A DNA stretch of 64,000 nucleotides, taken from assembly GCA_945901045.1 (NCBI GenBank), contig CAMDKK010000003.1, positions 58,183 to 122,182 of the forward strand, given 5' to 3'. A model generated the notes under the pieces. The model was not told the DNA's origin. It searched no databases and was given only the letters and a program-made list of their open reading frames with translations. The position numbers and the translations under genes are program-made. Positions 35,208 to 43,332 of this stretch are shown here, piece by piece. The DNA is from Limnohabitans sp. Rim8. Lineage in GTDB: Bacteria > Pseudomonadota > Gammaproteobacteria > Burkholderiales > Burkholderiaceae_C. The first letter of the stretch is position 1; each line of letters begins with the position of its first letter.

Positions 35208-35385
35208 AAGGTGTCTGCAATGCCACCGGACCCTCATCCTGAACCGGGGGTTCAGGTGGGCGAGGGCAGACTGACGTTGGGTTCATCTAACGCGAGATGA
35301 TCACGCTCACCAGTCAATGTACCAAGCCCGAGCTCGTGGAGCATTGGTTCAAGGAAATATAAGACCCGGCATGCACTGCAGACGT
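35208..35385 (-). ncRNA. ssrS: 6S RNA
   Basis: About 175 nt on the minus strand directly downstream of zapA, the position 6S RNA takes in many proteobacteria. The 5' end (about 35384-35364) begins GTCTGCAGTGC and pairs with the 3' end (35213-35233), whose complement begins GTCTGCAATGC, giving the long closing stem. Near the 3' side a CACCTGAACC...GGTTCAGG hairpin followed by GGTGGCATTGCAG resembles the E. coli 6S 3' arm. A TACAAT -10 lies at 35395-35390, and a T-rich run follows the 3' stem. It sequesters sigma-70 RNA polymerase in stationary phase. The bulge boundaries were not folded by software. Confidence 0.87.
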
Positions 35386-35420
35386 CACAATTGTAGGCCA
35401 ATGTGGCTTAACAATGCGTG

Positions 35421-35762
35421 TTAAATAAGTTGCCCGTCACGACTCAGCGCTTGGTCCAAGCGCTTGAGTAATTGGCTTAAGTGAGCCGATTGCGCATCCG
35501 ACACAGGGGCAACGCTGGGCGGCAAGGTGTTCAGGGCTGTGCCGGGCACGGCCGCTATAGCTTCATTGGCATCAAAAGCCAAATTCAAGGCGGCCAATAC
35601 AGCAATTTTGTCCCGGGCTTTGATTTTGCCGGCATCGCGAATTTTGCACATGGCCAGATCCACCTTGACCACCGCTGCCAGCAACTGGGGCTCACCGCCT
35701 TCAGGGCAGCCCAGCAAGTAGCTTTGACCCATGATTTGGACTTCCACTTGTTTTGTCGTCAT
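35421..35762 (-). CDS. zapA: Cell division protein ZapA
   Basis: 113 residues: N-terminal VEVQIMGQSYLLGCPEGGEPQLLAAV is the ZapA signature, followed by the IRDAGKIKARDKIAVLAALNLAFD segment and a short helical tail. ZapA binds FtsZ and stabilises the Z ring. Its start overlaps the upstream ZapB-like gene by four bases, and 6S RNA follows, the conserved order. Confidence 0.94.
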   Translation of the reverse strand: MTTKQVEVQIMGQSYLLGCPEGGEPQLLAAVVKVDLAMCKIRDAGKIKARDKIAVLAALNLAFDANEAIAAVPGTALNTLPPSVAPVSDAQSAHLSQLLKRLDQALSRDGQLI

Positions 35763-35980
35763 GGTGCAGTGTCCGAAGCAGGCGTGGCGGGCAAACGATC
35801 GATCAACACATCCACCCTTGCGCGGGCAGCGGCCAGTCGAGACTTGAGCAAATCGCGCTCTTGCGCCAATGCAGAAACTTGCTGCCTTAGCAAATCGTTG
35901 GTGCGTGCGAGCTCTTCGTGTCGAAGCAATAAGTGCTCAACACGTTCAGCAATCAGGTCAATGGTTTGGTTGTTTGTCAT
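35759..35980 (-). CDS. ZapB-like coiled-coil protein (TIGR02449 type)
   Basis: 73 residues from ATG 35980, almost wholly predicted coiled coil: IAERVEHLLLRHEELARTNDLLRQQ, then LAQERDLLKSRLAAARARVDVLIDRLP. The LPATP end and position before zapA match the small TIGR02449 proteins regarded as ZapB-like division factors. It is divergent from the cobalamin riboswitch across a roughly 30-base spacer that carries a TACAAT element on each strand. Confidence 0.82.
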   Translation of the reverse strand: MTNNQTIDLIAERVEHLLLRHEELARTNDLLRQQVSALAQERDLLKSRLAAARARVDVLIDRLPATPASDTAP

Positions 35981-36044
35981 GGCCGACAAAAAGTGAATAC
36001 CCGTATTGTAGGGTTGAAGCCAGAATCCTACTTACAATCCAACG

Positions 36045-36262
36045 TGTTGGTGCTCGCGGCGTGGTTCACATGCCGCAGTTCAACGGGAAGCAGGAGGGTC
36101 GCGTCGCTCGCTCGACAAAACCTCACCTGCGCTGCCCCCGCAACGGTCAAGCGGACGAACTTCACAGTTCTGTCTCTGTCAACATGCCACTGGTCGCCTT
36201 GAACAAGCAACTGGGAAGGCGACAGAGGTCGTCTCCGCCAGCCCGGATACCGGCCAACAAGG
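36045..36262 (+). promoter_or_regulatory. Cobalamin (adenosylcobalamin) riboswitch
   Basis: Contains the full conserved core: GGGAAGCAGG near 36085, GCTGCCCCCGCAACGGTCA at 36131-36149, and the B12 box formed by GCCACTGG (36186), GGGAAGGCGAC (36212) and AGCCCGGATACCGGCC (36240-36255). It starts shortly after a TACAAT -10 at 36033-36038. It lies about 85 bases before btuB and should repress the whole vitamin B12 uptake operon when adenosylcobalamin is plentiful. Confidence 0.95.
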
Positions 36263-36345
36263 TGGCGGTGCGTCTAAAACGTGCTGCTTGAACGTCCATG
36301 CACTGTCGGGGAAGGCGGTGAGGACACACAACTTGTTTGTTTCTT

Positions 36346-38220
36346 ATGAAAAATCGTTTGATTCGTCCGCGTGGCTTTGCGCCTGCGGTGTCTGTCCTTG
36401 CCTTGTCATTGCTTGTCAGCCAGGCCCATTCGCTTGAACTCAATCCCGTGGTCGTATCGGCAACGCGTACAGAGCAAGCCCTGTCCGAGGTCTTGAGTTC
36501 GGTGTCCGTGATCACGCGGCAAGAGATTGAAAAATCGCAGGCCCCCAGCTTGGCTGATTTGTTGCAAGGGGAAACGGGGTTTGAGTTCGGTCGCAATGGG
36601 GGGCCGGGCAGCACCACCTCGTTTTTCTTGCGAGGGCAAAACAGCATCAACGTGGTGGTGTTAATTGATGGGGTGCGTTCTCAGGTTGACGGTATTGGTG
36701 CGTTGCAAGTCACCGACATGCCTTTGGCGCAAATTGAGCGCATTGAAATTTTGCGCGGCAACGCCAGCGCCTTGTACGGCGATGCCGCTGTGGGCGGTGT
36801 GATCAGTATTTGGACGCGTCAAGGAAAGGGTGAACCCGCCGCCTACGGCTCGGTCATGCTGGGGTCGCGCAATACCTACGGTATGCATGCGGGTGTGGGT
36901 GGCACTGTCAATGACCTCAGCTTTAATGTGCAAGGCGGTCGTTCGGGCAGTGATGGTTTTTCTGCAATGATTCCCTCGATGAATGCACGCGTCAACCCCG
37001 ACAACGATGGTTACATCAAGGAGTACGTTTCAGCCAAGTTAGACAAAAAAATAGATGCCGATTTCAACATGGGTTTACGTCTGCAATCGACGCGCGCCAA
37101 GGCTGACTATGACAGTGGGTCATCGTTTGCGGGCGACAAGCCCAGCGACATTAACCTGTTGAAGAGCCACAACGATCAAGCCAGCTTGTACGCTCGCAAG
37201 GCCATCACGGATCACTGGGTGTCTGCGCTGGATTTTTCACATTCTTCCTTGGGTTACGAAAACACAAAAAACAGCACCTTGCTCAACGACGGAACCTTGA
37301 AGGGGACCCAAGATGCGCTGAGATGGTTCAATACTGTCCAAGCGCGGACTCAGTCCAGCATAAGTTTTGGCATTGACAAGTCCATCGACCAGTACAGCGC
37401 CAGTGGCAATTATGGGTATGGCATGCGCCGTGAAGGCATGGGCTATTTCGCAGGTTTGACAGAAAAAATGGACCGCTGGACTTTCCAGGTCAATGCGCGG
37501 CGCGATCAAATTCAGTTAAGCCGAACGGACGACTATGGCACGGTCAGCAGCGTCCAAAACATCAACTCTGGTTTGCTGGGTTTGGGTTATTCATTGACTC
37601 CAGCTTGGCGTTTGACGGCGACTGTCTCTTCAGGATTCCGTGCGCCTACAGCCTATGAAGTTTCCACCAATACGCAGGTTAAATCCGAAAATTACGCATC
37701 CAAAGAAGTGGGTGCGAGCTACGCTACAGGCGACGCACTGGCCCGTTTGGTGTATTTCCAGACAGATACCCGTGATGCGATCGATTACGACAAAAATTAC
37801 CGTGCAGTGAACATCGGTCAAACCGAAAACACAGGCCTGGAAGCGACTTTGCGATCGCAGTGGATGGGCAACAACATCAAAGCTTCTATGGTCAATCAAG
37901 ATCCGCGGAACGTGACTTTGGGCATGCCACAGGCCCGCAGAGCCAAGACTTACGGCTCTCTCGATATTTCTCGCCCTCTGGCGGGCTACGATATTGGCGC
38001 CAAGTTGTATGCATCGGGTGAACGCAAAGACAGCCCCTACTCGTCCACCATGTTGGGCGGATATTCTGTTTTGTCTTTCTATGCGAGTCAAAAGATCGAT
38101 GAGCGCTGGTCTGCGCGTGTGCGCTTGGAAAATGTCTTCGACAAGCAGTACCAGCTGGCCTCCGGCTACAACACCCCGGGTCGCGGTTTGTTTGCGACTT
38201 TGCGATACAGTCCAAAGTGA
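36346..38220 (+). CDS. btuB: TonB-dependent cobalamin receptor BtuB
   Basis: 624 residues with a signal peptide (about 1-26, ending QAHS). A TonB box lies near NPVVVSATRTEQ, the plug domain includes FFLRGQNSINVVVLIDGVR and RIEILRGNASALYGDAAVGGVI, and the 22-stranded barrel ends ARVRLENVFDKQYQLASGYNTPGRGLFATLRY. It transports B12 across the outer membrane. ATG 36346 is chosen because the earlier frame start at 36337 is a TTG. It heads the riboswitch-controlled operon, and its stop overlaps the next gene (TGATG). Confidence 0.93.
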   Translation: MKNRLIRPRGFAPAVSVLALSLLVSQAHSLELNPVVVSATRTEQALSEVLSSVSVITRQEIEKSQAPSLADLLQGETGFEFGRNGGPGSTTSFFLRGQNSINVVVLIDGVRSQVDGIGALQVTDMPLAQIERIEILRGNASALYGDAAVGGVISIWTRQGKGEPAAYGSVMLGSRNTYGMHAGVGGTVNDLSFNVQGGRSGSDGFSAMIPSMNARVNPDNDGYIKEYVSAKLDKKIDADFNMGLRLQSTRAKADYDSGSSFAGDKPSDINLLKSHNDQASLYARKAITDHWVSALDFSHSSLGYENTKNSTLLNDGTLKGTQDALRWFNTVQARTQSSISFGIDKSIDQYSASGNYGYGMRREGMGYFAGLTEKMDRWTFQVNARRDQIQLSRTDDYGTVSSVQNINSGLLGLGYSLTPAWRLTATVSSGFRAPTAYEVSTNTQVKSENYASKEVGASYATGDALARLVYFQTDTRDAIDYDKNYRAVNIGQTENTGLEATLRSQWMGNNIKASMVNQDPRNVTLGMPQARRAKTYGSLDISRPLAGYDIGAKLYASGERKDSPYSSTMLGGYSVLSFYASQKIDERWSARVRLENVFDKQYQLASGYNTPGRGLFATLRYSPK

Positions 38221-39029
38221 TGACTTCGCTTGCCCTTGGCCCCCAGCGCATTGTTTGCCTCACCGAAGAGGCGACCGAGTGGCTGTACCTGTTGGGCCAA
38301 GAGCAGCGCATTGTGGGTATTTCTGGCTACACGGTGCGCCCGCGCCGTGCGCGTTTGGAAAAGCCCAAGGTGAGTGCTTTTTTGACGGCCAAGATCGACA
38401 AGATCTTGGCCTTGCAGCCTGACTGTGTGTTCGGCTTTTCTGATTTGCAGGCCGACATTGCGGCCTTGCTGATCCGCGCCGGGGTGCAGGTGACGATTTT
38501 CAATCAACGCAGTGTGGACGAAATTTTTGCCATGCTGTACCAAGTTGCGGCCATGGTGGGCCAGGCCGAAGAAGGACTGGCGCTGCTGCAGACCTGGCGA
38601 GCAGAACTTGACGCTATTGCTCAGCAAGCGGCGAGTTTCAAACGCCGCCCCAAGGTGTTTTTTGAAGAATGGGATACGCCGCACATCAGCGGCATCCGCT
38701 GGGTTTCTGAGCTGATGGGCATTGCCGGTGGCGACGATATTTTTCCGGAGCTGGCCGTGATGCCCATGGGCAAAGACCGCATCATTGCCGAGGGCCAGAC
38801 CATTGTTGACCGCGCCCCTGACATCATCATTGGCTCGTGGTGCGGCAAGAAGTTTCGCCCCGACACTGTGGCGGCCAGGCCAGGCTGGCAAGATGTGCCG
38901 GCTGTGCGCACGGGGCATATTTTTGAAATCAAGTCCGCCGACATTTTGCAACCCGGCCCGGCTGCATTGACCGATGGTGTGGCCCAGTTGCACCGCATCA
39001 TGGCGCAGTGGGAGGCTGAGCATGCTTAA
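38220..39029 (+). CDS. Cobalamin-binding protein without signal peptide (BtuF-like)
   Basis: 269 residues of the periplasmic-binding-protein type III (BtuF/FhuD) fold: RIVCLTEEATEWLYLLG, IVGISGYTVRPRRARLEKPKVSAF, the long linking helix, and APDIIIGSWCGKKF. It begins directly in the mature fold with no hydrophobic leader, so unlike the next gene product it may stay in the cytoplasm, or its leader has been lost. A B12-binding role follows from the operon. The start ATG 38220 overlaps the btuB stop. Two such proteins in one operon is unusual. Confidence 0.82.
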   Translation: MTSLALGPQRIVCLTEEATEWLYLLGQEQRIVGISGYTVRPRRARLEKPKVSAFLTAKIDKILALQPDCVFGFSDLQADIAALLIRAGVQVTIFNQRSVDEIFAMLYQVAAMVGQAEEGLALLQTWRAELDAIAQQAASFKRRPKVFFEEWDTPHISGIRWVSELMGIAGGDDIFPELAVMPMGKDRIIAEGQTIVDRAPDIIIGSWCGKKFRPDTVAARPGWQDVPAVRTGHIFEIKSADILQPGPAALTDGVAQLHRIMAQWEAEHA

Positions 39030-39897
39030 GCTGCGCAGCTTGGCTTGGGTGTTTTTTGTGCTGTGCACAGGCCTGGCCCAAGCCGTCACTGTGCGTGACG
39101 ACCGCCAGCAAGAAGTCAGCTTCAGCCAAGCGCCTGCGCGCATCGTGAGTTTGTTGCCCTCGCTCACCGAAACCGTGTGCGCACTCGGAGAGTGCCGCAA
39201 ACTGGTGGGGCTGGACCGTTATTCCAATTGGCCTGCCTCGGTACGGCAACTGCCCCGCTTGGGCGGTGGGTTGGACCCGAACATTGAGCTTGTGGTGGCG
39301 CAGCGACCCGACCTGGTGCTGATGGCCACTTCCGCGCGCGGCGCGGAGCGCCTGCAAGCCTTGGGCATCACGGTGCTGGCGCTAGAACCTCGTACCCATG
39401 CCGACTTGCAGCGTGTGATCAACACCTTGGCGCAGGTCTTGGGCGTGCCGGCCTCGGAGAGCGAGCGTTTATGGCGCGAGATCAATTCCGGCGTTCTGGC
39501 TGCGGCGCAGTCGCTGCCTTCGCAAGCCAAGGGCCAAAAGGTCTATGTCGAAGTCAGCCCGGCACCTTACGGCGCCAGCGAGTCTTCTTTCATTGGCGAG
39601 ACCCTCATGCTGATGGGCTTGCGCAACATCTTGCCGGGGAACCTGGGGCCGTTCCCCAAAATCAATCCTGAATTTGTCGTGCGCGCGCAGCCCGACATCA
39701 TCATGGCGGGCGACAGCAGCCGCGCCAGCATGCTGCAGCGCCCTGGCTGGTCACAGCTCAAGGTGATTCAGTTCGACCAAGTGTGTGTCTTCAACACCGA
39801 CGAATCCGACATGCTGGTGCGCGCCGGCCCTCGCATGGCCGAGGGCGCGCGCTTGATGGCGCAATGCATTGCGCGCAGCCAAGGCAGCAAGCCATGA
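39022..39897 (+). CDS. btuF: Vitamin B12 ABC transporter substrate-binding protein BtuF
   Basis: 291 residues from ATG 39022, which overlaps the previous gene by eight bases. A clear signal peptide (LKLRSLAWVFFVLCTGLAQA) precedes VTVRDDRQQEVSFSQAPARIVSLLPSLTE, the usual start of BtuF/FhuD proteins. Later, GGGLDPNIELVVAQRPDLV and ESSFIGETLMLMGLRN are family features. It delivers cobalamin to BtuCD. The longer frame from 38974 lies inside the preceding gene. Confidence 0.92.
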   Translation: MLKLRSLAWVFFVLCTGLAQAVTVRDDRQQEVSFSQAPARIVSLLPSLTETVCALGECRKLVGLDRYSNWPASVRQLPRLGGGLDPNIELVVAQRPDLVLMATSARGAERLQALGITVLALEPRTHADLQRVINTLAQVLGVPASESERLWREINSGVLAAAQSLPSQAKGQKVYVEVSPAPYGASESSFIGETLMLMGLRNILPGNLGPFPKINPEFVVRAQPDIIMAGDSSRASMLQRPGWSQLKVIQFDQVCVFNTDESDMLVRAGPRMAEGARLMAQCIARSQGSKP

Positions 39898-40898
39898 CGA
39901 AGCCCTTGAAGCCTTGGGTGCTCAGTTTGCTGCTGGTGCTCCTCGGCTGGGCGGGCGTGGCTTTGGGCAGCGCCATGGGCAGCACCGGCTGGGAGCCTTG
40001 GTGGCAAGCCCTGCACGACCCGGTGTCGTGGCAAATTGTGTGGGACATTCGGCTGCCGCGTTCGCTCGGCGCTTGGGCGGGTGGGGCCTTGTTGGGCTTG
40101 GCCGGTGCTTTGGCACAGGGCTTGTTTCGCAACCCGCTGGCGGACCCGTATTTGCTGGGCAGTGCCTCGGGTGCATCCCTGGGCGTGGCCATTTATCTGA
40201 GTTTATTCGGCGGCAGTACCTTGGCCAGTGGCTGGTGGGTGCGCTTGGGGCTCACGGGTGCGGCTTTCGTGGGCGCTGTGTTGGCCGTGTTGCTGACGTT
40301 GGTGTTAGCGCGCGGCGTACAGCACACCTTGCGCTTGCTGCTGGCGGGCGTGATTGTAGGCGTGGTGTTGGGTGCCGTGACCTCATTTTTGAGTTTGTGG
40401 CGGCCTGAGGTGTGGCAAGGCATGCAGGGTTTCATGTTGGGCTCGACCGGCTTTATCGGCTGGACCGCTTGCATGCTGCTGTGCGCCGTGTGGGTGGTGT
40501 GTGTTGCATTGGCTTTGACCATGGCCCGCGTGTTGGACGCCTTGACCTTGGGAGAAAACACCGCGCTCAGCCTGGGTGTGCCTTTGGCGCCTGCGCGCAT
40601 GCTGCTGGTGGGTGTAATGTCTTTGGCCACAGGCACGGCTGTGGCCCAAATGGGTTTGATTGCCTTTGTCGGCTTGGCAGCGCCGCACCTGGTGCGTGCC
40701 ATGGTGCGCGCCACCCATGGCTGGTCGCTGCTTTTGTCGGCGCTGGCCGGCGGGTTGTTGCTGTTATTGGCCGACCTGCTGGCGCGTGGTTTGATTGCGC
40801 CGCAAGAAATGCCCGTGGGTGTGCTCACTGCCGTGCTGGGCGGCGGCTATTTGCTCTGGCGCATGTCGCGCATGACCTCCACCGGGGCCCGCGCATGA
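39894..40898 (+). CDS. btuC: Vitamin B12 ABC transporter permease BtuC
   Basis: 334 residues from ATG 39894 (ATGA overlap with btuF). FecCD/BtuC family: WDIRLPRSLGAWAGGALLGLAGALAQGLFRNPLADPYLLGSASGASLGV is the highly conserved N-terminal block, and GLIAFVGLAAPHLVR the cytoplasmic coupling loop. About ten membrane helices. It overlaps the ATPase gene start by four bases. Its operon position defines cobalamin rather than siderophore as substrate. Confidence 0.94.
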   Translation: MTKPLKPWVLSLLLVLLGWAGVALGSAMGSTGWEPWWQALHDPVSWQIVWDIRLPRSLGAWAGGALLGLAGALAQGLFRNPLADPYLLGSASGASLGVAIYLSLFGGSTLASGWWVRLGLTGAAFVGAVLAVLLTLVLARGVQHTLRLLLAGVIVGVVLGAVTSFLSLWRPEVWQGMQGFMLGSTGFIGWTACMLLCAVWVVCVALALTMARVLDALTLGENTALSLGVPLAPARMLLVGVMSLATGTAVAQMGLIAFVGLAAPHLVRAMVRATHGWSLLLSALAGGLLLLLADLLARGLIAPQEMPVGVLTAVLGGGYLLWRMSRMTSTGARA

Positions 40899-41674
40899 AG
40901 GCCGCATTGCAAGTCCACGCTCTGCGTGTGCGCCTGGGTGAGCAAGAAGTTTTGCATGGTATTGACCTGTCGATTGCGGCTGGACGTTGGACCTGCGTCG
41001 TGGGGCCTAACGGCGCTGGCAAGTCCACCTTGCTCAAGGCCTTGGCGGGCTTGCTGCCACCATCGCAACAGATTTCAGGCCAGGTGCATTGGCTGGGCCA
41101 AGCTTTGGTGGCCATTGATCGGCGCGAGCGCGCCCGGCAGCTTTCATGGCTGGGGCAGGGCGAGTCGGCGTCTGACGATTTGCGTGTGTGGGACGTGGCC
41201 ATGCTTGGCCGCTTGCCCCATCAGGACTGGCTGGCCGCGCCCACGGCGCAAGACCACGCTATGGTCGAGGCTGCACTCAAGGCCACGCAAGCTTGGGATT
41301 GGCGTGAAAGGGCGCTGGGGCAATTGTCTGGCGGCGAGCGTCAGCGCGTGTTGTTGGCGCGCGCCTTGGCGGTGAATGCCCGCATCATGTTGATGGACGA
41401 GCCCCTGGCCAACCTGGACCCGCCGCACCAAGTGGACTGGCTCGAGCAAGTGCAGTGCCTTTTGGCTCAAGGCACGACGGTGGTCAGCGTGTTGCACGAG
41501 ATTGGCATGGCGTTGCATGCCGACGACATGGTGGTGATGCAGGCCGGGCAGATCGTGCACCATGGCGCTTGCGCAGACGCAGCCACACAGCGCGCCATTG
41601 AGTCGGTGTTTGATCAGCGCATCGCCATCCACCCGTTGGCCGGGCAATGGGTGGCGCTGCCCAAGTCAGGATGA
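40895..41674 (+). CDS. btuD: Vitamin B12 ABC transporter ATPase BtuD
   Basis: 259 residues from ATG 40895. Walker A GPNGAGKST (about 44-52), the signature LSGGERQRV, Walker B IMLMDEPLANLD and the switch histidine in SVLHEIG are all intact. Powers BtuC. A longer frame extends upstream over btuC, but the ATGA junction marks the true start. The cobQ start comes one base after the stop. Confidence 0.94.
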   Translation: MKAALQVHALRVRLGEQEVLHGIDLSIAAGRWTCVVGPNGAGKSTLLKALAGLLPPSQQISGQVHWLGQALVAIDRRERARQLSWLGQGESASDDLRVWDVAMLGRLPHQDWLAAPTAQDHAMVEAALKATQAWDWRERALGQLSGGERQRVLLARALAVNARIMLMDEPLANLDPPHQVDWLEQVQCLLAQGTTVVSVLHEIGMALHADDMVVMQAGQIVHHGACADAATQRAIESVFDQRIAIHPLAGQWVALPKSG

Positions 41675-41675
41675 C

Positions 41676-43274
41676 ATGAGCGCACGATGCATCATGGTGC
41701 TGGGCACCTCCAGCGGGGCCGGCAAGAGTTGGCTGACCACCGCGCTGTGCCGTCATTACGCGCGTCAGGGCCTGAAGGTGGCGCCTTTCAAAGCGCAGAA
41801 CATGAGCAACAACGCGAGGGTTGTAGCCCCCACGCTCCCCACTGCGTGTGGTTCGCTGCCCCCCGGGGGGGCGCTTGCCTGCTTGGGGCGGCCCGGCGCA
41901 GGCTCGGTTGTAGCCCCCACGCTCCCCGCACTGCGTGAGTGGGGTGAAATTGGCAGCGCCCAATATTTTCAGGCTTTGGCCGCTCAGGCTGAACCCGATG
42001 TGCGTATGAATCCCTTGCTGCTCAAGCCTGAGTCGGACACACGCAGCCAAGTCGTGTTGCTCGGCAAGGTCAGCACCAGTTTGAGTGAGACCCCTTGGCG
42101 TGATCGCAGCGAGATGGTCTGGCCGCACATTGCCGCCGCCCTGGACGAACTGATCGCCGAAAACGACGTGGTGGTGATTGAAGGCGCGGGCTCGCCCGCC
42201 GAGATCAATTTGATGGACAGCGACATCGTCAACCTGCGCGTGGCGCGGCATGCCAATGCGCAGTGCCTGTTGGTGACCGACATCGACAAGGGCGGGGCAT
42301 TCGCTCATTTGTACGGCACTTGGGCTTTGCTGCCGCCTGAAGACCAGCAGCGCATTCAAGGTTTTGTGCTGAATAAATTTCGCGGCGACGCCAGCCTTTT
42401 GGCCCCGGCCCCCGAGATGCTGCAAAACCTCACCGGCGTGCCCACCGTGGCCGTGCTGCCGATGTGGTGGCAACATGGTTTGCCTGAAGAAGACGGGTTT
42501 TTTAACCACCGCTCTGATGCCATGAGAAGTGCCAGCGCAAACGGTGTGGCGGCGAAAACCCTGGCCGTGATCGCTTACCCGCGCATCAGCAACCTCGATG
42601 AATTTCAGCCCCTGCACAACGTACCCGGTGTACGGCTGATGTGGGTGCGCAATCCGGACGATCTGGCGGGCTTGCACGCTGCAGACTGGGTCATCTTGCC
42701 CGGTAGTAAGCACACCAGCGCCGACCTGGCCTGGGTGCGCCAGCAGGGTCTGGACGCGGCCGTGGCGCGCCATGCAGCGCAGGGTGGGGCGGTGCTGGGG
42801 ATTTGCGGCGGCTTGCAAATGCTGGGCGAAGCGCTGATTGACACCCACGGCGTCGACGGGAATGCGCCGGGCCTGGGTTTGCTGCCACTGGTCACACAGT
42901 TTGCGCAAGACAAAACCGTCACCAAAACAGCGGCGCAGTTTGGCCCGGTGGGCGGTCCCTGGTCCGCCTTGAGCGGTGTGCACCTCCAAGGCTACGAAAT
43001 TCACCACGGTCAATCCCAGGGCCACAGCGCGATGCTGGCAGGCGGCGCGGTGCTGCACGAAGTGATCCCAGGTCTGGCTTGGCAAAACGGCGAGGGTCAT
43101 GTGCTGGGCACCTACTTGCATGGCTTGTTTGAAAGCCCTGCCGTGCTGCAGGCACTTTTTGGCGCACAGGTACCTACGTTGGAGACGGTGTTTGACGGCT
43201 TGGCCGATTTCATCGAACAGCACTTTGAGGCCGGTGTGTTGCACCGGCTCATTGAACCGGTGCACAGGGCGTAA
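41676..43274 (+). CDS. cobQ: Cobyric acid synthase CobQ, with an in-frame repeat insertion
   Basis: 532 residues. N-terminal dethiobiotin-synthetase-like ATPase (MVLGTSSGAGKSWLTTALCR, then FKAQNMSNNARV), GEIGSAQ, VIEGAGSPAEINL, and a C-terminal amidotransferase domain with catalytic Cys in LGICGGLQMLGE and His in LQGYEIHHG. The enzyme amidates four side chains of adenosylcobyrinic acid diamide. Between NNARV and GEIGSAQ, normally joined by only two or three residues, about 39 extra residues rich in P, G, L and A are encoded by a GC-rich repeat (see the repeat entry). Without it the length would be about 493, typical for CobQ. The frame is preserved, so activity may survive. Confidence 0.92.
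   Translation: MSARCIMVLGTSSGAGKSWLTTALCRHYARQGLKVAPFKAQNMSNNARVVAPTLPTACGSLPPGGALACLGRPGAGSVVAPTLPALREWGEIGSAQYFQALAAQAEPDVRMNPLLLKPESDTRSQVVLLGKVSTSLSETPWRDRSEMVWPHIAAALDELIAENDVVVIEGAGSPAEINLMDSDIVNLRVARHANAQCLLVTDIDKGGAFAHLYGTWALLPPEDQQRIQGFVLNKFRGDASLLAPAPEMLQNLTGVPTVAVLPMWWQHGLPEEDGFFNHRSDAMRSASANGVAAKTLAVIAYPRISNLDEFQPLHNVPGVRLMWVRNPDDLAGLHAADWVILPGSKHTSADLAWVRQQGLDAAVARHAAQGGAVLGICGGLQMLGEALIDTHGVDGNAPGLGLLPLVTQFAQDKTVTKTAAQFGPVGGPWSALSGVHLQGYEIHHGQSQGHSAMLAGGAVLHEVIPGLAWQNGEGHVLGTYLHGLFESPAVLQALFGAQVPTLETVFDGLADFIEQHFEAGVLHRLIEPVHRA
41819..41940. repeat. GC-rich palindromic repeat inserted in cobQ
   Basis: A 22-base unit GGTTGTAGCCCCCACGCTCC(+CC) occurs twice, at 41819-41840 and 41906-41927, exactly 87 bases (29 codons) apart. 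Between them is a strong palindrome, GCCCCCC/GGGGGGGC, at 41858-41872; after the second copy CACGC...GCGTG can pair. This has the character of the dispersed palindromic repeats I recall from Comamonadaceae intergenic regions, here inside a coding sequence and a multiple of three in length. No second copy was noticed elsewhere in this window. Confidence 0.8.
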
Positions 43275-43332
43275 CGCTCGGCCTCTTCAGCGCGATACCC
43301 GCCGCTGGCGCGCGGATGGGTTGGCAGCGTAG

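Noticed and set aside
35172-35237. N-terminal extension of the FAH gene
   Set aside because: The extra 22 codons lie inside the 3' arm and terminator of 6S RNA and do not match the family.
36045-36291. 140-codon plus-strand frame at 35869-36291
   Set aside because: It runs across the ZapB-like gene antisense and the cobalamin riboswitch, whose conserved RNA motifs explain the sequence.
40412-40894. Long open frame upstream of btuD in the same frame
   Set aside because: It is the +1 shadow of btuC; the ATGA junction at 40895 and the family start define the gene.
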